Positions 1 to 8,647 of a DNA stretch of 64,000 nt are shown here, piece after piece. Location of the stretch: NCBI RefSeq assembly GCF_001884105.1, contig NZ_MACI01000057.1:124001-188000 (forward strand), written 5' to 3'. The stretch is from Bacillus luti (GTDB lineage: Bacteria; Bacillota; Bacilli; Bacillales; Bacillaceae_G). Every line of letters starts with the position of its first letter. Within the stretch, counting starts at the first letter, position 1. The notes beneath the pieces were generated by a model, which was given only the letters and a program-made list of their open reading frames with translations, did not search any database and was not told the origin of the DNA. The position numbers were made by a program, and so were the translations under genes.

Positions 1-56
1 GAAAGCATATTTGATTATTATAAGATATAAGGTCTGACAACATACAAAAAAAACCA

Positions 57-111
57 TTGACATAGCCTCCTGATTTAAGTATTGTATTCGAGTATGTTTA
101 TAATCAGGAGG
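57..111 (+). promoter_or_regulatory. Promoter with inverted repeat reaching the RBS
   Basis: A SigA-like promoter is visible: TTGACA at 57-62, a 17-bp spacer, TATTGT at 80-85. The spacer starts with CCTCCTGATT (66-75), which is perfectly complementary to AATCAGGAGG (102-111), the segment holding the ribosome binding site of the next gene. If a longer upstream transcript exists, the repeat could sequester the RBS; otherwise it could be an operator. The repeat is seen; its role is inference. Confidence 0.55.
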
Positions 112-116
112 TTTAT

Positions 117-737
117 ATGAGCAATCAAACTACTACACATCATGTGAAAATGACAACAGCAGATCCATCTGGAATTGGTCTATTTGGATTAGCAATGGTA
201 ACTCTTGTAGCATCATCTCAAAAGTTAGGTTTAACAGATGGCGTTTCACTTGTATTACCATGGGCAATCTTTTTAGGAGGATTTGCACAAATCTTTGCTT
301 GCATTCACGATGCAAAGCATAACAATACATTTGGTACGACAGCATTTGGTGCGTACGGCCTATTTTGGTTAGGTGTTGGAATGACTTGGTTAATTCAACT
401 TGGAGTATTTGGCGAAAAATTAGCACAAGCTGCAGATTCAAAACAGCTTGGTGTAGCCTTTATCGGATATTTAATTTTTACAATATTTATGACGATTGGT
501 GCAATGGAAACACATAAAGTATTATTTATGATTTTCGTACTTATTGATTTCTTATTTATTGGTCTTTCATTAAGTACTTTAGGTGTTATGCCGCACGCAA
601 TGCATAATTTAGCAGCATATTCTGAACTATGTATTTCATTATTATCTTTCTATGGTTCAGCAGCAGCAGTGTTAAATACACACTTCGGAAAAGTTGTTTT
701 ACCAGTCGGAAAGCCATTTGGTATTTTTAAAAAGTAA
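117..737 (+). CDS. Acetate uptake transporter family (GPR1/FUN34/YaaH) membrane protein
   Basis: A 206-residue polytopic membrane protein of the GPR1/FUN34/YaaH (SatP) family, whose characterised members move acetate or succinate across the cytoplasmic membrane. The segment PSGIGLFGLA near residue 18 is a variant of the family's N-terminal NPxPLGL signature, and about six hydrophobic segments follow, the usual topology. The ATG at 117 is preceded by CAGGAGG at ideal spacing. The gene is monocistronic, with its own promoter and a strong terminator. The substrate is not deducible from sequence. Confidence 0.85.
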   Translation: MSNQTTTHHVKMTTADPSGIGLFGLAMVTLVASSQKLGLTDGVSLVLPWAIFLGGFAQIFACIHDAKHNNTFGTTAFGAYGLFWLGVGMTWLIQLGVFGEKLAQAADSKQLGVAFIGYLIFTIFMTIGAMETHKVLFMIFVLIDFLFIGLSLSTLGVMPHAMHNLAAYSELCISLLSFYGSAAAVLNTHFGKVVLPVGKPFGIFKK

Positions 738-740
738 TAA

Positions 741-780
741 AAAAAGCACAGATGTTTGTATAGACATCTGTGCTTTTTTA
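741..780 (+). terminator. Rho-independent terminator
   Basis: An 11-bp perfect stem (AGCACAGATGT at 745-755, ACATCTGTGCT at 764-774) is followed by a run of T; it ends the acetate-transporter gene. Confidence 0.9.
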
Positions 781-809
781 TATGGAATAAACAAAAATAA
801 AAAATATAA

Positions 810-855
810 TTGAAATTGATTCTCATTATTAATATAATGAGAATGAGAATCATTT
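810..855 (+). promoter_or_regulatory. SigA promoter overlapped by Fur-box-like repeats
   Basis: TTGAAA (810-815), a 17-bp spacer and a perfect TATAAT (833-838) form a promoter for the flavodoxin gene. The spacer and the region after the -10 carry TGATTCTCATTATT and ATGAGAATGAGAATCATT, which match the Fur/PerR-type GATAATGATAATCATTATC logic. Fur repression by iron is inferred; B. subtilis ykuNOP flavodoxins are a known Fur-regulated parallel. Confidence 0.8.
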
Positions 856-877
856 ATTGTTAGAGGGGGATGCCAAG

Positions 878-1321
878 GTGGCGAAAATTTTAATAGCATA
901 TGCAAGTATGTCAGGAAATACAGAGAGTATTGCTGATTTAATTAAAGTAAGTTTAGATGCTTTTGATCATGAAGTAGTATTGCAAGAGATGGAAGGCATG
1001 GATGCTGAAGAATTGTTAGCTTATGATGGAATCATTTTAGGATCTTATACGTGGGGCGATGGTGAACTACCATTTGAAGCGGAAGATTTTCATGAGGACT
1101 TAGAAAATATAGATTTAGCAGGGAAAAAAGTAGCAGTATTCGGATCAGGTGATACGGCCTATGAGCTGTTTTGTGAAGCGGTGACAATATTTGAAGAACG
1201 TCTCGTAGAACGTGGTGCAGAACTTGTACAAGAAGGATTGAAAATTGAATTAGCTCCAGAAGATGAAGAGGATATCGAAAAATGCAGTAACTTTGCAATT
1301 GCATTTGCTGAGAAGTTCTAA
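878..1321 (+). CDS. Short-chain flavodoxin, probably iron-regulated
   Basis: A 147-residue flavodoxin: an FMN-binding electron carrier that replaces ferredoxin when iron is scarce. The N-terminal strand ILIAYASMSGNTESIA contains the phosphate-binding loop, and GSYTWGDGELP and FGSGDTAYELFCEA correspond to the two other FMN-contact loops. The GTG at 878 is chosen because AGAGGGGGA lies 7 bases before it; a TTG at 857 would overlap the SD. It has a Fur-type promoter and is followed after 16 bases by a second gene, like ykuN-ykuO in B. subtilis. Confidence 0.92.
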   Translation: MAKILIAYASMSGNTESIADLIKVSLDAFDHEVVLQEMEGMDAEELLAYDGIILGSYTWGDGELPFEAEDFHEDLENIDLAGKKVAVFGSGDTAYELFCEAVTIFEERLVERGAELVQEGLKIELAPEDEEDIEKCSNFAIAFAEKF

Positions 1322-1337
1322 GAATGGGAGTGTCAAC

Positions 1338-2237
1338 GTGGAGACAATGTTAAGTGCAACTGCTATTACAGAGTTAAGAGATGGAAAACTATTGTTAGCT
1401 ACTACATATAATGGCTTATTCATTGAACAAGATGGAGAATGGAAAAAGATTTTAAATGGATTTCAAAAACGAATTCGAGATTTACATAGTGAAGGTAACG
1501 TAGTTTACGGAGTAGGAGACGAAGGCGTTTTTATTCGTAGTATGAATGGTGGAAGCGCATGGGAGGTTCGGCGTTTCCCGACGAAAGCAACGAGCTGGAA
1601 TGTGCGCAGTAATAAGAATGGAATAGTGGTTGCTCATGGAGATAAAACACTGTACCATTCTAATAATTTCGGCTCTACATGGGAGACCATTCATCCATTT
1701 CTTGATTACGGCAGTGATGCACCGTCTATTCGTTCGTTATTTTTATATAAACATTACTTATTTATCGGTACGAAGATACATGCTAAATATGGTGGAGTTT
1801 GGCTTTTTGATTTAGAGACACGTAAATTAAAAAGAATTAAAATAGCGAAGAATCAAATGATTTCTGCGTTGACTATATATAATTCTTATTTAGTAGCGGC
1901 AAGTGGATCATGTAAAGGAATAAGTGGAAATATTTCATTTTGCAAAATAGATGAAAGTATTGAGAGCGAAAAAACATATTGGCACACATGTCAAAGCGAG
2001 CAGAAAGCGAGTAGCTATTTAGACTTAAGTGTAGATCAAAATGTACTATATACGACTTCAACACAAAATAAGGCGGGAATTAGTACGATTTGTCGTGTGC
2101 ACCTTGATGCAGGAATTGTTACAGTATGTGACTCGGTTAAAGGGCATGGTTGGCGTATTGTCAATCAAAAAGAAGGCTATGTTGTAGCTGGATCAGGTGA
2201 ATCAAAAGCAATGCAGTGGAAGAAAAAAGTTATATAG
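1338..2237 (+). CDS. YkuO-like protein with BNR/sialidase-type repeats
   Basis: A 299-residue cytosolic protein. Segments such as GGSAWEV, NFGSTWETI and related strands look like Asp-box/BNR blades of a beta-propeller. It begins 16 bases after the flavodoxin stop with GGGAG before GTG at 1338, so it is very likely co-transcribed and under the same Fur control. Its place behind a flavodoxin matches ykuO in the B. subtilis ykuNOP operon, for which no clear biochemical role is known to me. Orthology is inferred from position and fold impression, not alignment. Confidence 0.65.
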   Translation: METMLSATAITELRDGKLLLATTYNGLFIEQDGEWKKILNGFQKRIRDLHSEGNVVYGVGDEGVFIRSMNGGSAWEVRRFPTKATSWNVRSNKNGIVVAHGDKTLYHSNNFGSTWETIHPFLDYGSDAPSIRSLFLYKHYLFIGTKIHAKYGGVWLFDLETRKLKRIKIAKNQMISALTIYNSYLVAASGSCKGISGNISFCKIDESIESEKTYWHTCQSEQKASSYLDLSVDQNVLYTTSTQNKAGISTICRVHLDAGIVTVCDSVKGHGWRIVNQKEGYVVAGSGESKAMQWKKKVI

Positions 2238-2320
2238 CAAAAAAAACTTTGCTTTTATTATAGTGATATGATATATTATATCTAAACCATTTTACTTTTA
2301 ATAATATAGAGATTTAAATG

Positions 2321-2378
2321 AGCTGTAACTTCCGAGGAGGATAGCAATGTTAAATCTCCTCAGGGGTTGCAGTTTTTT
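2321..2378 (+). terminator. Long stem-loop terminator
   Basis: A compound stem, CTGTAAC (2323-2329) with GTTGCAG (2366-2372) and CCGAGGAGGAT (2332-2342) with ATCTCCTCAGG (2354-2364), ends in six T. It probably terminates the flavodoxin operon, 85 bases past its stop; a riboregulatory role for the next cold-shock gene cannot be excluded. Confidence 0.7.
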
Positions 2379-2453
2379 AATGTCTGGCTTATTATTGTAA
2401 GGTGGTTGAAAATGAATATGTACATATAGGTACATTGTAGGAGGATTTTTTTC

Positions 2454-2654
2454 ATGCAAAACGGTAAAGTAAAATGGTTTAACTCAGAAAAAGGTTTCGG
2501 TTTCATCGAAGTTGAAGGCGGAGAAGACGTATTCGTTCATTTCTCAGCTATCCAAGGCGAAGGCTTCAAAACTTTAGAAGAAGGTCAAGAAGTTACTTTC
2601 GAAGTAGAACAAGGTAACCGTGGACCTCAAGCTACTAACGTTAACAAGAAGTAA
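2454..2654 (+). CDS. Cold-shock protein (CspA/CspB family)
   Basis: A 66-residue single cold-shock domain protein that binds single-stranded RNA/DNA and acts as an RNA chaperone. RNP1 (KGFGFI, residues 13-18) and RNP2 (VFVHF, about 26-30) are intact, and length and the GPQATNV C-terminus are typical. The start follows GTAGGAGG. The preferred codons (GGT, GAA, GTA) suggest high expression. It has its own terminator. Which of the several cereus-group csp paralogues this is cannot be decided here. Confidence 0.95.
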   Translation: MQNGKVKWFNSEKGFGFIEVEGGEDVFVHFSAIQGEGFKTLEEGQEVTFEVEQGNRGPQATNVNKK

Positions 2655-2660
2655 TTTTTG

Positions 2661-2690
2661 AAAAAAGAAGGGCTTGCCCTTCTTTTTTTT
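2661..2690 (+). terminator. Rho-independent terminator of the csp gene
   Basis: A stem AGAAGGGC/GCCCTTCT with a 2-base loop is followed by T8. Confidence 0.92.
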
Positions 2691-2840
2691 GCATTTTTAT
2701 TGGTGTCCTCCTACCTATATATAATGATAAGACTGAATTTTCATTTTTTATTCGGATTATTTTTGCATAAAGTACATGAATAAATAAATACTGAAAATAG
2801 AGTATTGGTGTGAAAAGGAATTTAGAAAGAGGTAAATAAA

Positions 2841-3686
2841 TTGAAAAACGCTACACATTTTATTGTGTTTGATATAGAGAGAAATTTCAGGCCGTATAAG
2901 TCAGAAGATCCGTCAGAGATAGTTGATATCGGAGCTGTAAAAATAGAAATAGGTACAATGAAGATAATTGAAGAATTTTCGGAGTTAGTGAAACCGAGTG
3001 CAAGATTAACTCGTCATACAACAAAATTAACTGGAATTACAAAAAAGGATTTAATTGGTGTGGAAAAATTCCCGCAAATTATAGAGAGATTTATTCAGTT
3101 TATCGGAGAAGATTCTATATTTGTTACATGGGGAAAAGAAGATTATCACTTTCTATCTCATGATTGTACGTTACACGGTGTAGAATGCCCATGTATGAAA
3201 AAAGAGAGAAAATTTGATTTGCAGAAATTTGTTTTCCAAGCGTACGAAGAATTATTTGAGCATACACCAAGTTTACAATTCGCAGTAGAGCAGCTCGGTT
3301 TAATATGGGAAGGGAAACAGCACCGAGCTTTAGCAGATGCTGAGAATACAGCAAATATACTTCTTAAAGTATATAGTGAGAGAGATATTACTAAACGATA
3401 TAAAAGACATGGTGAACTTGAACTTGTAGAGAACGGAAAACTAACAGAAAAAGCGAAAAAAAAGATGCGAAAATGGGTATTTAAAGAAATGAGAAAAAAT
3501 ACAGAGCGTCCTTACGTTTGGAGTACATTTGAAAGTAGTGACACATGGGAAAGTATAACGGAAAGATACTATATAAGTGAATCTACAATAGAACTTCTGA
3601 AAAAGCATTTTCGTACGGCGGTTAGAAAAGCGGAAAGACAGATTAGGTATTTGGCTGAGATGGAGGAGAATGCAGAGGTTAAATGA
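2841..3686 (+). CDS. DEDDh 3'-5' exonuclease, KapD-like
   Basis: A 281-residue protein with an RNase T/DnaQ-type exonuclease domain. Exo I is FDIE (D11, E13) and Exo III is HRALADAENT near residue 160, giving the DEDDh catalytic set. B. subtilis KapD, the closest named relative by architecture, is about 205 residues; here roughly 75 extra C-terminal residues (about 205-281), rich in Lys/Arg and with a possible HTH-like SESTIELLKKHF, may bind nucleic acid. The TTG at 2841 has AGAAAGAGGT upstream. The gene stands alone. Confidence 0.8.
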   Translation: MKNATHFIVFDIERNFRPYKSEDPSEIVDIGAVKIEIGTMKIIEEFSELVKPSARLTRHTTKLTGITKKDLIGVEKFPQIIERFIQFIGEDSIFVTWGKEDYHFLSHDCTLHGVECPCMKKERKFDLQKFVFQAYEELFEHTPSLQFAVEQLGLIWEGKQHRALADAENTANILLKVYSERDITKRYKRHGELELVENGKLTEKAKKKMRKWVFKEMRKNTERPYVWSTFESSDTWESITERYYISESTIELLKKHFRTAVRKAERQIRYLAEMEENAEVK

Positions 3687-4022
3687 CATTCTCCTCTATT
3701 TCTAGCTACATAAATTTAACGTCATTGTATTGATGGATGAATAAAATATTCATATTAAATAGTAATTGATTTGTTGTGATTGGACCATTACAATTGCTTT
3801 AAAAATTAAGGTGCTGTAAAGATTTTAAGATATATTAAGAGTCTATAGCGATGCAAGAGGAGAGAGTTAAATAGAAGCAATCTTTAACAGTTTTTGCTTT
3901 TATTACACCTTCTATAGCGAAGAAGAAAAATTGGGAAAAGCCTAACATCTCTTTAAATCGTGGTGTATTAAAGATTAAAATCGAAGAGTAAGGTAAGAGT
4001 TTTATACGAGGGAGATGTGATA
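3687..4022. other. Intergenic region without recognised gene
   Basis: About 335 AT-rich bases. No ORF with a plausible start and RBS, no terminator with a U-tract and no clear repeat were found; it presumably holds the promoter for the gene at 4023. Confidence 0.6.
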
Positions 4023-4370
4023 ATGATAGACTTGGATATCAAAGATGTCACCGTACAGATGGGATTAAACGGAGTCTTTTGGAATGAAGATAAAATTGCT
4101 GAAATGACGGTGACTACAAAAGAAGAACATTCTTTTATTCTTCGTCTAGTAGTTGACTTAGAAAGTAAAACGATTCGTGTGATGAAAGCCGAAATGGTGA
4201 ATGGGTTCTGCCCTCTGTGCAAACAGAAAAGGGATAAATGTAGTGAACTTAATGACCTGCAAAACAAAATGGATATTTTAGAAGAAGTTTACGATTGGGT
4301 GAGAGAGCATCCGGAATATCGTTTTCAATTATCTTTTTACGAGTATAATAAATTTGAGGTAGTTAAGTGA
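4023..4370 (+). CDS. Small hypothetical protein with CPLC motif
   Basis: A 115-residue soluble acidic protein of unknown function. The only eye-catching motif is GFCPLC with a third cysteine 8 residues further (C-x2-C-x7-C), not a complete zinc finger. The N-terminal half alternates short beta strands; the C-terminal half is helical. The ATG at 4023 is preferred over the GTG at 4017 because GGGAG sits 8 bases before it. No family was recognised. Confidence 0.65.
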   Translation: MIDLDIKDVTVQMGLNGVFWNEDKIAEMTVTTKEEHSFILRLVVDLESKTIRVMKAEMVNGFCPLCKQKRDKCSELNDLQNKMDILEEVYDWVREHPEYRFQLSFYEYNKFEVVK

Positions 4371-4399
4371 AATTTTCATAGTAACAACATACATAGTGA

Positions 4400-4543
4400 T
4401 TAAAAGAAAAAACATCAAAAGCTTATAGAAGGACGTGGACAAATACAAATATTGAAGCAAATATTTGTAATGAAAATAAGCTTGTACAACAAGGAAGGAA
4501 TCTAATTGATCCTGCAACCAATGTTATCTTGGAGCAAAAATAA
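4400..4543 (+). pseudogene. Possible relic reading frame without start codon
   Basis: An open stretch of 47 codons ends in GRNLIDPATNVILEQK and a TAA, and the composition looks protein-like, but there is no ATG, GTG or TTG in a usable place and a stop (TGA at 4397) lies immediately before it. It may be the 3' remnant of a deleted gene. Weak: it rests only on the look of the translation. Confidence 0.3.
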
Positions 4544-4564
4544 GCATATCTTGTTATAAAGTAG

Positions 4565-4597
4565 AAAAACCGATTCTTAGTAGAATCGGTTTTTAAT
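4565..4597. terminator. Bidirectional terminator
   Basis: AAAAACCGATTCT/AGAATCGGTTTTT stem with 4-base loop, A-run and T-run on the two sides; serves convergent genes at 4023 (+) and 4672 (-). Confidence 0.85.
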
Positions 4598-4671
4598 ATA
4601 AATGTCAACTATGTCCTAAATAAAAGAGCACTTGTTCATAGCGCTCAGTAAAAATAGTTAAATGGAAGAAT

Positions 4672-5763
4672 TTATTCAATCCCGTTCGGATCATAAGAAT
4701 ACTGCTGCTTATTCTCAATCCGCTCAATCACATCTTGTAACTCATCTGGCTTCAGAAACTCAATTGGAGAGAATCCCTTCTCAAATGTAAGTGTGTCAGC
4801 CTCAATCATTAATACGTATCGGTCATTTACCTTTGCGATATGTATTTGATCCCCGAAATCAGCAAGTAGTGCCTTCACAGAGATATGATCTGCTTTTAAC
4901 TTTAATTCCACTTCAGGAGCGTGCTCGACGATTTGAGCAGTCGCTTCCATTACTTCTTCGGTTGAAAACTGTTCCATAATTTCGCGTTTCGGACTAGCAG
5001 CCCATACTTCCATCGCTTGGTCGAATTGTTCGCGTTCTTCCGTACCTTCTTCAAATACATCTTCAATTTGGTCGTATACCATGTCCATTACTTGTGTTTT
5101 CATAATTTCAGGCATAGAGCGTTCATACTCGACGAATTTTAAGAAGTCTTCAAAATAGCGGGCATGTGATGCTTGGTGTATTTTTAGTTCGCCTACTTCA
5201 ACCATACCTTCTTCAGGCATGTACGGATATTGGATAGATTTCATGTTTTTTGTTGTGATGGCCATTTCAACGTTACGAATCAGTGTTGATTCATCCGAAA
5301 TGGAAGCGACTTTCGGTTCGAAGTCACATTTCATTACGAAAACGAATGGATCATCAAAGTATTTGCGTAGTTTTGCCTGCGCGATTAAAAACACACCACC
5401 ACGTACAGCACTTGTGTCAAGATATGTATAAACGAGAGGTTCGCTCATATCTTTGAAGTTTTCTTTCGTTTCTGCAAAGCGAATGCGATTAAAAAGGTTG
5501 TAATGAGGGTTTGAATCAAGTTCGTGCCCTTCTTCTACAATAAAGCGACCGATTTTTGTTGGGGCTTGTTCTGTTTTCGCGTGACGTTCTACTTTTCGCT
5601 TTGATATTTTTAATAATTCACCATTCAAAAATTCTTTTAAAGAGCTATCTTCATATTCTTCAGCGTCTAAAGTTTGAAAATGTTTATAGCGTTTATCAAC
5701 TGCTTCACCTTTTCCTTCTACTTGTACTACATAAAAGGAAAGAAAATTTATTTCAAAATCCAT
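4672..5763 (-). CDS. DUF3900-like cytosolic protein
   Basis: A 363-residue acidic cytosolic protein without signal peptide or membrane segments. Length and composition fit the Bacillus family DUF3900 (recalled, not searched). No catalytic motif stands out; the C-terminal third contains long Glu-rich helices. The ATG at 5763 follows AAGGTG by 6 bases and is preferred to a GTG 9 bases upstream. Function unknown. Confidence 0.65.
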   Translation of the reverse strand: MDFEINFLSFYVVQVEGKGEAVDKRYKHFQTLDAEEYEDSSLKEFLNGELLKISKRKVERHAKTEQAPTKIGRFIVEEGHELDSNPHYNLFNRIRFAETKENFKDMSEPLVYTYLDTSAVRGGVFLIAQAKLRKYFDDPFVFVMKCDFEPKVASISDESTLIRNVEMAITTKNMKSIQYPYMPEEGMVEVGELKIHQASHARYFEDFLKFVEYERSMPEIMKTQVMDMVYDQIEDVFEEGTEEREQFDQAMEVWAASPKREIMEQFSTEEVMEATAQIVEHAPEVELKLKADHISVKALLADFGDQIHIAKVNDRYVLMIEADTLTFEKGFSPIEFLKPDELQDVIERIENKQQYSYDPNGIE

Positions 5764-5833
5764 ATTTATCACCTTGTTTCATTTCGTTAACTCTTATCAG
5801 TATAGAGATGGAGAAAACTTTAGTCAATTTATA

Positions 5834-5858
5834 GAAGGAAGGAGGAGTCCCTTCCTTC
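5834..5858. other. Stem-loop between two minus-strand genes
   Basis: Perfect 9-bp stem GAAGGAAGG/CCTTCCTTC with a 7-base loop. The T-rich tail lies on the plus-strand side, so it is not a clean terminator for the minus-strand gene at 5880-6209, but it may still end that transcript. Confidence 0.5.
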
Positions 5859-5879
5859 ATATATTTTTTATTTTTGAAA

Positions 5880-6209
5880 TTAAAATCCGTCGTCTAGTGC
5901 TGAAAATGGAATGTTCAATCTGTTTTCTACTGTACGTAAACGCTGATTTAAGCGGTTTAATCTACGTGTATGACGCTCAACAGTATTTTCTAGTTGACGT
6001 ACTCTTTGTTCAAGTTCATTTACTCGTCGTTCTAGTTGACGGTTTCCAGTGCCAGGGAAAGAGATTGGAATTTGAAATTGTCGATTTTGTTCATATGGAT
6101 TCGCTTGCTCTGCTTGATCTATATAAGGTTGGTATTGTGCTTGTAAGTCATATTGTGGTTGTTGGTACGCATATTGATTATATGGATCGTATGGATTGTA
6201 GGGATACAT
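5880..6209 (-). CDS. Tyr/Pro/Gln-rich protein with C-terminal coiled coil, possible spore component
   Basis: A 109-residue protein in two parts: an N-terminal segment of YxxY/PY repeats rich in Tyr, Asn, Gln and Pro (residues 1-40), then an Arg/Glu/Leu heptad coiled coil (about 57-100) ending in SALDDGF. Such Tyr/Gln-rich composition is common in spore coat or exosporium proteins. A sporulation-type -10, CATACATTA (revcomp of 6251-6259), lies 42 bases before the ATG, which fits. CGGAGGA is the RBS. The coat assignment is inference. Confidence 0.6.
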   Translation of the reverse strand: MYPYNPYDPYNQYAYQQPQYDLQAQYQPYIDQAEQANPYEQNRQFQIPISFPGTGNRQLERRVNELEQRVRQLENTVERHTRRLNRLNQRLRTVENRLNIPFSALDDGF

Positions 6210-6652
6210 AATAACATCCTCCGTTTCTTTAAATTAGGTTAAATTCATCATAATGTATGTGCGAAAGCGGAGCGGCGGCACGGCAAATACCCATATATGC
6301 AGAAAGGGAAGAGGGATGTACTTATGGAGAATGGCTAAAAATGTTGAATTCGTATAATAGTTACAGGCTTATGTGGTTGTGTAAAGAGGTAAAACAATAG
6401 TGTGTTTCATTTGTATTTCACTTAGTAAATGGTATATACTGGATGGAGATGGTTTACATTAAAGTTACAATGTTATTAAACTCGAAAATTAATATAAATA
6501 TGTATAGACATTTACAAAAGAAAAGAGTAACTTAAATAGAGTAAAAAATAGCTTGTAACAATTTATAAATATATTGTAAAATGATTGTAATAAAACATAC
6601 ATACAAATGAAATAATACATAAGAGTGATGTTAGGAAAAAGGGGAGAGTATA
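6210..6652. other. Divergent intergenic region with sporulation-type -10
   Basis: About 440 bases between divergent genes. The minus-strand side contains CATACATTA at 6251-6259, a good SigE/SigK-type -10, but no confident -35. The right part is very AT-rich and must hold the promoter of the VanW lipoprotein gene. No further ORF seen. Confidence 0.5.
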
Positions 6653-7564
6653 TTGTTCCGTAAAATAAAGGGTATATTGGTTGGGGTATTATGTGTAGCT
6701 GTAGTAAGTGGTTGCGGTACGAAAGTAAGTGATGTTGCATTAGTAAGCGATATTGGCGGACACACTGTAGAAGCTAAAGCAGAAGTGCAGGATTCTATTA
6801 GTTTAGTTGACGGTCGTACTGGTACTGAAGTGAAAAAATTAGATTTATCGAGTTTAGGTTATTTTGAAGATGAAGCAAAATTTAAAAAATCGGTAACAAA
6901 GGTTGCTAGCGAAGTTGGGAAAAGCGTTGACAAAAAGATGGTTCCTTCACGTATAGCTCCTGATGGAAGTTGGCAAGAAGGAAAGCCTTCTTATGAATTA
7001 ATGGAAAAAGAATTAGTAGATAAGTTATTGAACGTTGGTATGTGGGATTCTTCATACCAGTTGCCAATTACTGAGAAAAAGCCTACCGCAACACTTAGTG
7101 ATGGGCAAGGAAGTGGTACTGTAGTTGGTAGATATGAAACGAATTTAGGTGGCTCAACAGGTGGTCGAATTGAAAACATTCGTTTATCTGCAGCGAGCAT
7201 AAACGGAGTTGTATTAGCAAAAGGAGACCGTTTCTCTTTTAATGCATTAATCGGAGATACGACACCAGACAAAGGGTATCAATTAGGAAAAGAAATAGTA
7301 GATGGTAAATTAGTAGATGGATATGGCGGTGGTGTTTGTCAAACTTCATCAACTTTATATAACGCAGCGGATCAAGCTGGTTTGAAAATGGTAGAGAGAA
7401 CGACACACTCTAAAACAGTAGGTTATGTTCCACAAGGAAGAGATGCTACAATTGCATATCCATATTTAGACTTAGTATTTGAAAATACGAATGACGCACC
7501 TGTGAAGCTTTATATGGGCATTCAGGGTGGTAAGTTAGTTGCTGAAGTACATAAAATGAGATAA
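6653..7564 (+). CDS. VanW-domain lipoprotein
   Basis: A 303-residue exported lipoprotein: a Lys/Arg N-terminus, a hydrophobic stretch and the lipobox VVSGC (Cys21). The C-terminal half (about 175-300) is a VanW domain with the signature GGGVCQTSSTLYNA and SFNALIGDT. VanW proteins are named for vancomycin clusters, but their biochemical role is not established and most, like this one, lie outside resistance clusters. The start is TTG at 6653 after GGGGAGAG. Monocistronic. Confidence 0.85.
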   Translation: MFRKIKGILVGVLCVAVVSGCGTKVSDVALVSDIGGHTVEAKAEVQDSISLVDGRTGTEVKKLDLSSLGYFEDEAKFKKSVTKVASEVGKSVDKKMVPSRIAPDGSWQEGKPSYELMEKELVDKLLNVGMWDSSYQLPITEKKPTATLSDGQGSGTVVGRYETNLGGSTGGRIENIRLSAASINGVVLAKGDRFSFNALIGDTTPDKGYQLGKEIVDGKLVDGYGGGVCQTSSTLYNAADQAGLKMVERTTHSKTVGYVPQGRDATIAYPYLDLVFENTNDAPVKLYMGIQGGKLVAEVHKMR

Positions 7565-7571
7565 GAGTTAT

Positions 7572-7612
7572 AAAGTCACTTTTTCTGAAAGTTAGAAGAG
7601 GTGGCTTTTTTA
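7572..7612 (+). terminator. Rho-independent terminator
   Basis: Stem AAAGTCACTTTTTCT with AGAAGAGGTGGCTTT (G-U pairs allowed) then T6; ends the VanW gene. Confidence 0.75.
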
Positions 7613-7738
7613 TTATGAAAATAGAAGTATGTATAAATTCTGACTTTTCTTATTTACATAGGATGATTTTGGTTGTATTCTTCATAGTAACGGTTATATG
7701 TAATGAGAAAATATTGGGATAAGGAGAGGAAGTTATTT

Positions 7739-8647
7739 ATGGTACAAATTCATCCAAAAACACGTATTGGTCATGTGGAATTTAAAGTGAAAGATTTAAA
7801 TCGTCAAATTGCTTTCTATGAGAATGTGGTAGGGTTAGAAGTAATTAAACAAGAGGGGAATAAAGCGCATTTAGCTGGAAAAGGTGGTAAGAATACGTTA
7901 CTTGTTCTTGAAAAGTTAGAGGATGGGGTACTGCAAGAACCACGTACAACGGGTATATATCATGTTGCTTTTTTAGTTCCAACTCGTGAAGATTTTGCTT
8001 CGGCACTATTTGGGGTTATTCGCAATAAAAAGGTAATTGACAGTCCGGCTGAGCAAGAAGGACGTTATACATATTCAAATGAAATTTTACCAATTTCAAG
8101 GTTTAATAGTGCAAGTGATCATACGTATAGCGAAGCATTTTATTTACAAGATCTAGAAGGAAATGGTATTGAAATTTATGCTGATCGTCCGCGTGATCAA
8201 TGGGGAGAAGGGCCAGGAGGAAGTACGCCACTGGATTTAAAAGAACTGGCAACACTCGTTGATTATGAGTTTGATGGATTACCTGCAGATACTGTCGTTG
8301 GACACGTACATTTACGAATAGCTGATGTAGAGAAATCACATGAGTTTTATGTAGAAACAGTAGGATTTGAAGTGCAGCAGCGTGAAGAAGATTGCTTATT
8401 CATTTCTGCAGGAGGATATCATCACCATATCGGTGCAAATACGTGGAATGGAGTAAATAATCCGCACCCACCGACTCATGCAACTGGACTTAAGGTATAT
8501 ACAATTGTATTACCGCATAAAGAAGCGTTAGATGAAGTGAAAGAAAGATTAGTAGAAAAACAGCATGAAATAAATGAAATTTCAAATGGATTTACAGTAG
8601 TAGATCCAAGCGGTATTACAGTTCAGTTTGAAATAGAAGTAGTATAA
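7739..8647 (+). CDS. Two-domain VOC dioxygenase, CatE-like
   Basis: A 302-residue protein with two vicinal-oxygen-chelate domains, about residues 9-155 and 185-302. The pattern GHVEFKV..., GNGIEIYADRP and GHVHLRIAD... fits extradiol catechol 2,3-dioxygenases such as B. subtilis CatE, with His and Glu iron ligands in the second half. The ATG at 7739 has AGGAGAGGAAG 7 bases upstream; the in-frame ATG at 7703 lacks an RBS. Substrate inferred from family only; a glyoxalase-like role is the alternative. Confidence 0.8.
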   Translation: MVQIHPKTRIGHVEFKVKDLNRQIAFYENVVGLEVIKQEGNKAHLAGKGGKNTLLVLEKLEDGVLQEPRTTGIYHVAFLVPTREDFASALFGVIRNKKVIDSPAEQEGRYTYSNEILPISRFNSASDHTYSEAFYLQDLEGNGIEIYADRPRDQWGEGPGGSTPLDLKELATLVDYEFDGLPADTVVGHVHLRIADVEKSHEFYVETVGFEVQQREEDCLFISAGGYHHHIGANTWNGVNNPHPPTHATGLKVYTIVLPHKEALDEVKERLVEKQHEINEISNGFTVVDPSGITVQFEIEVV

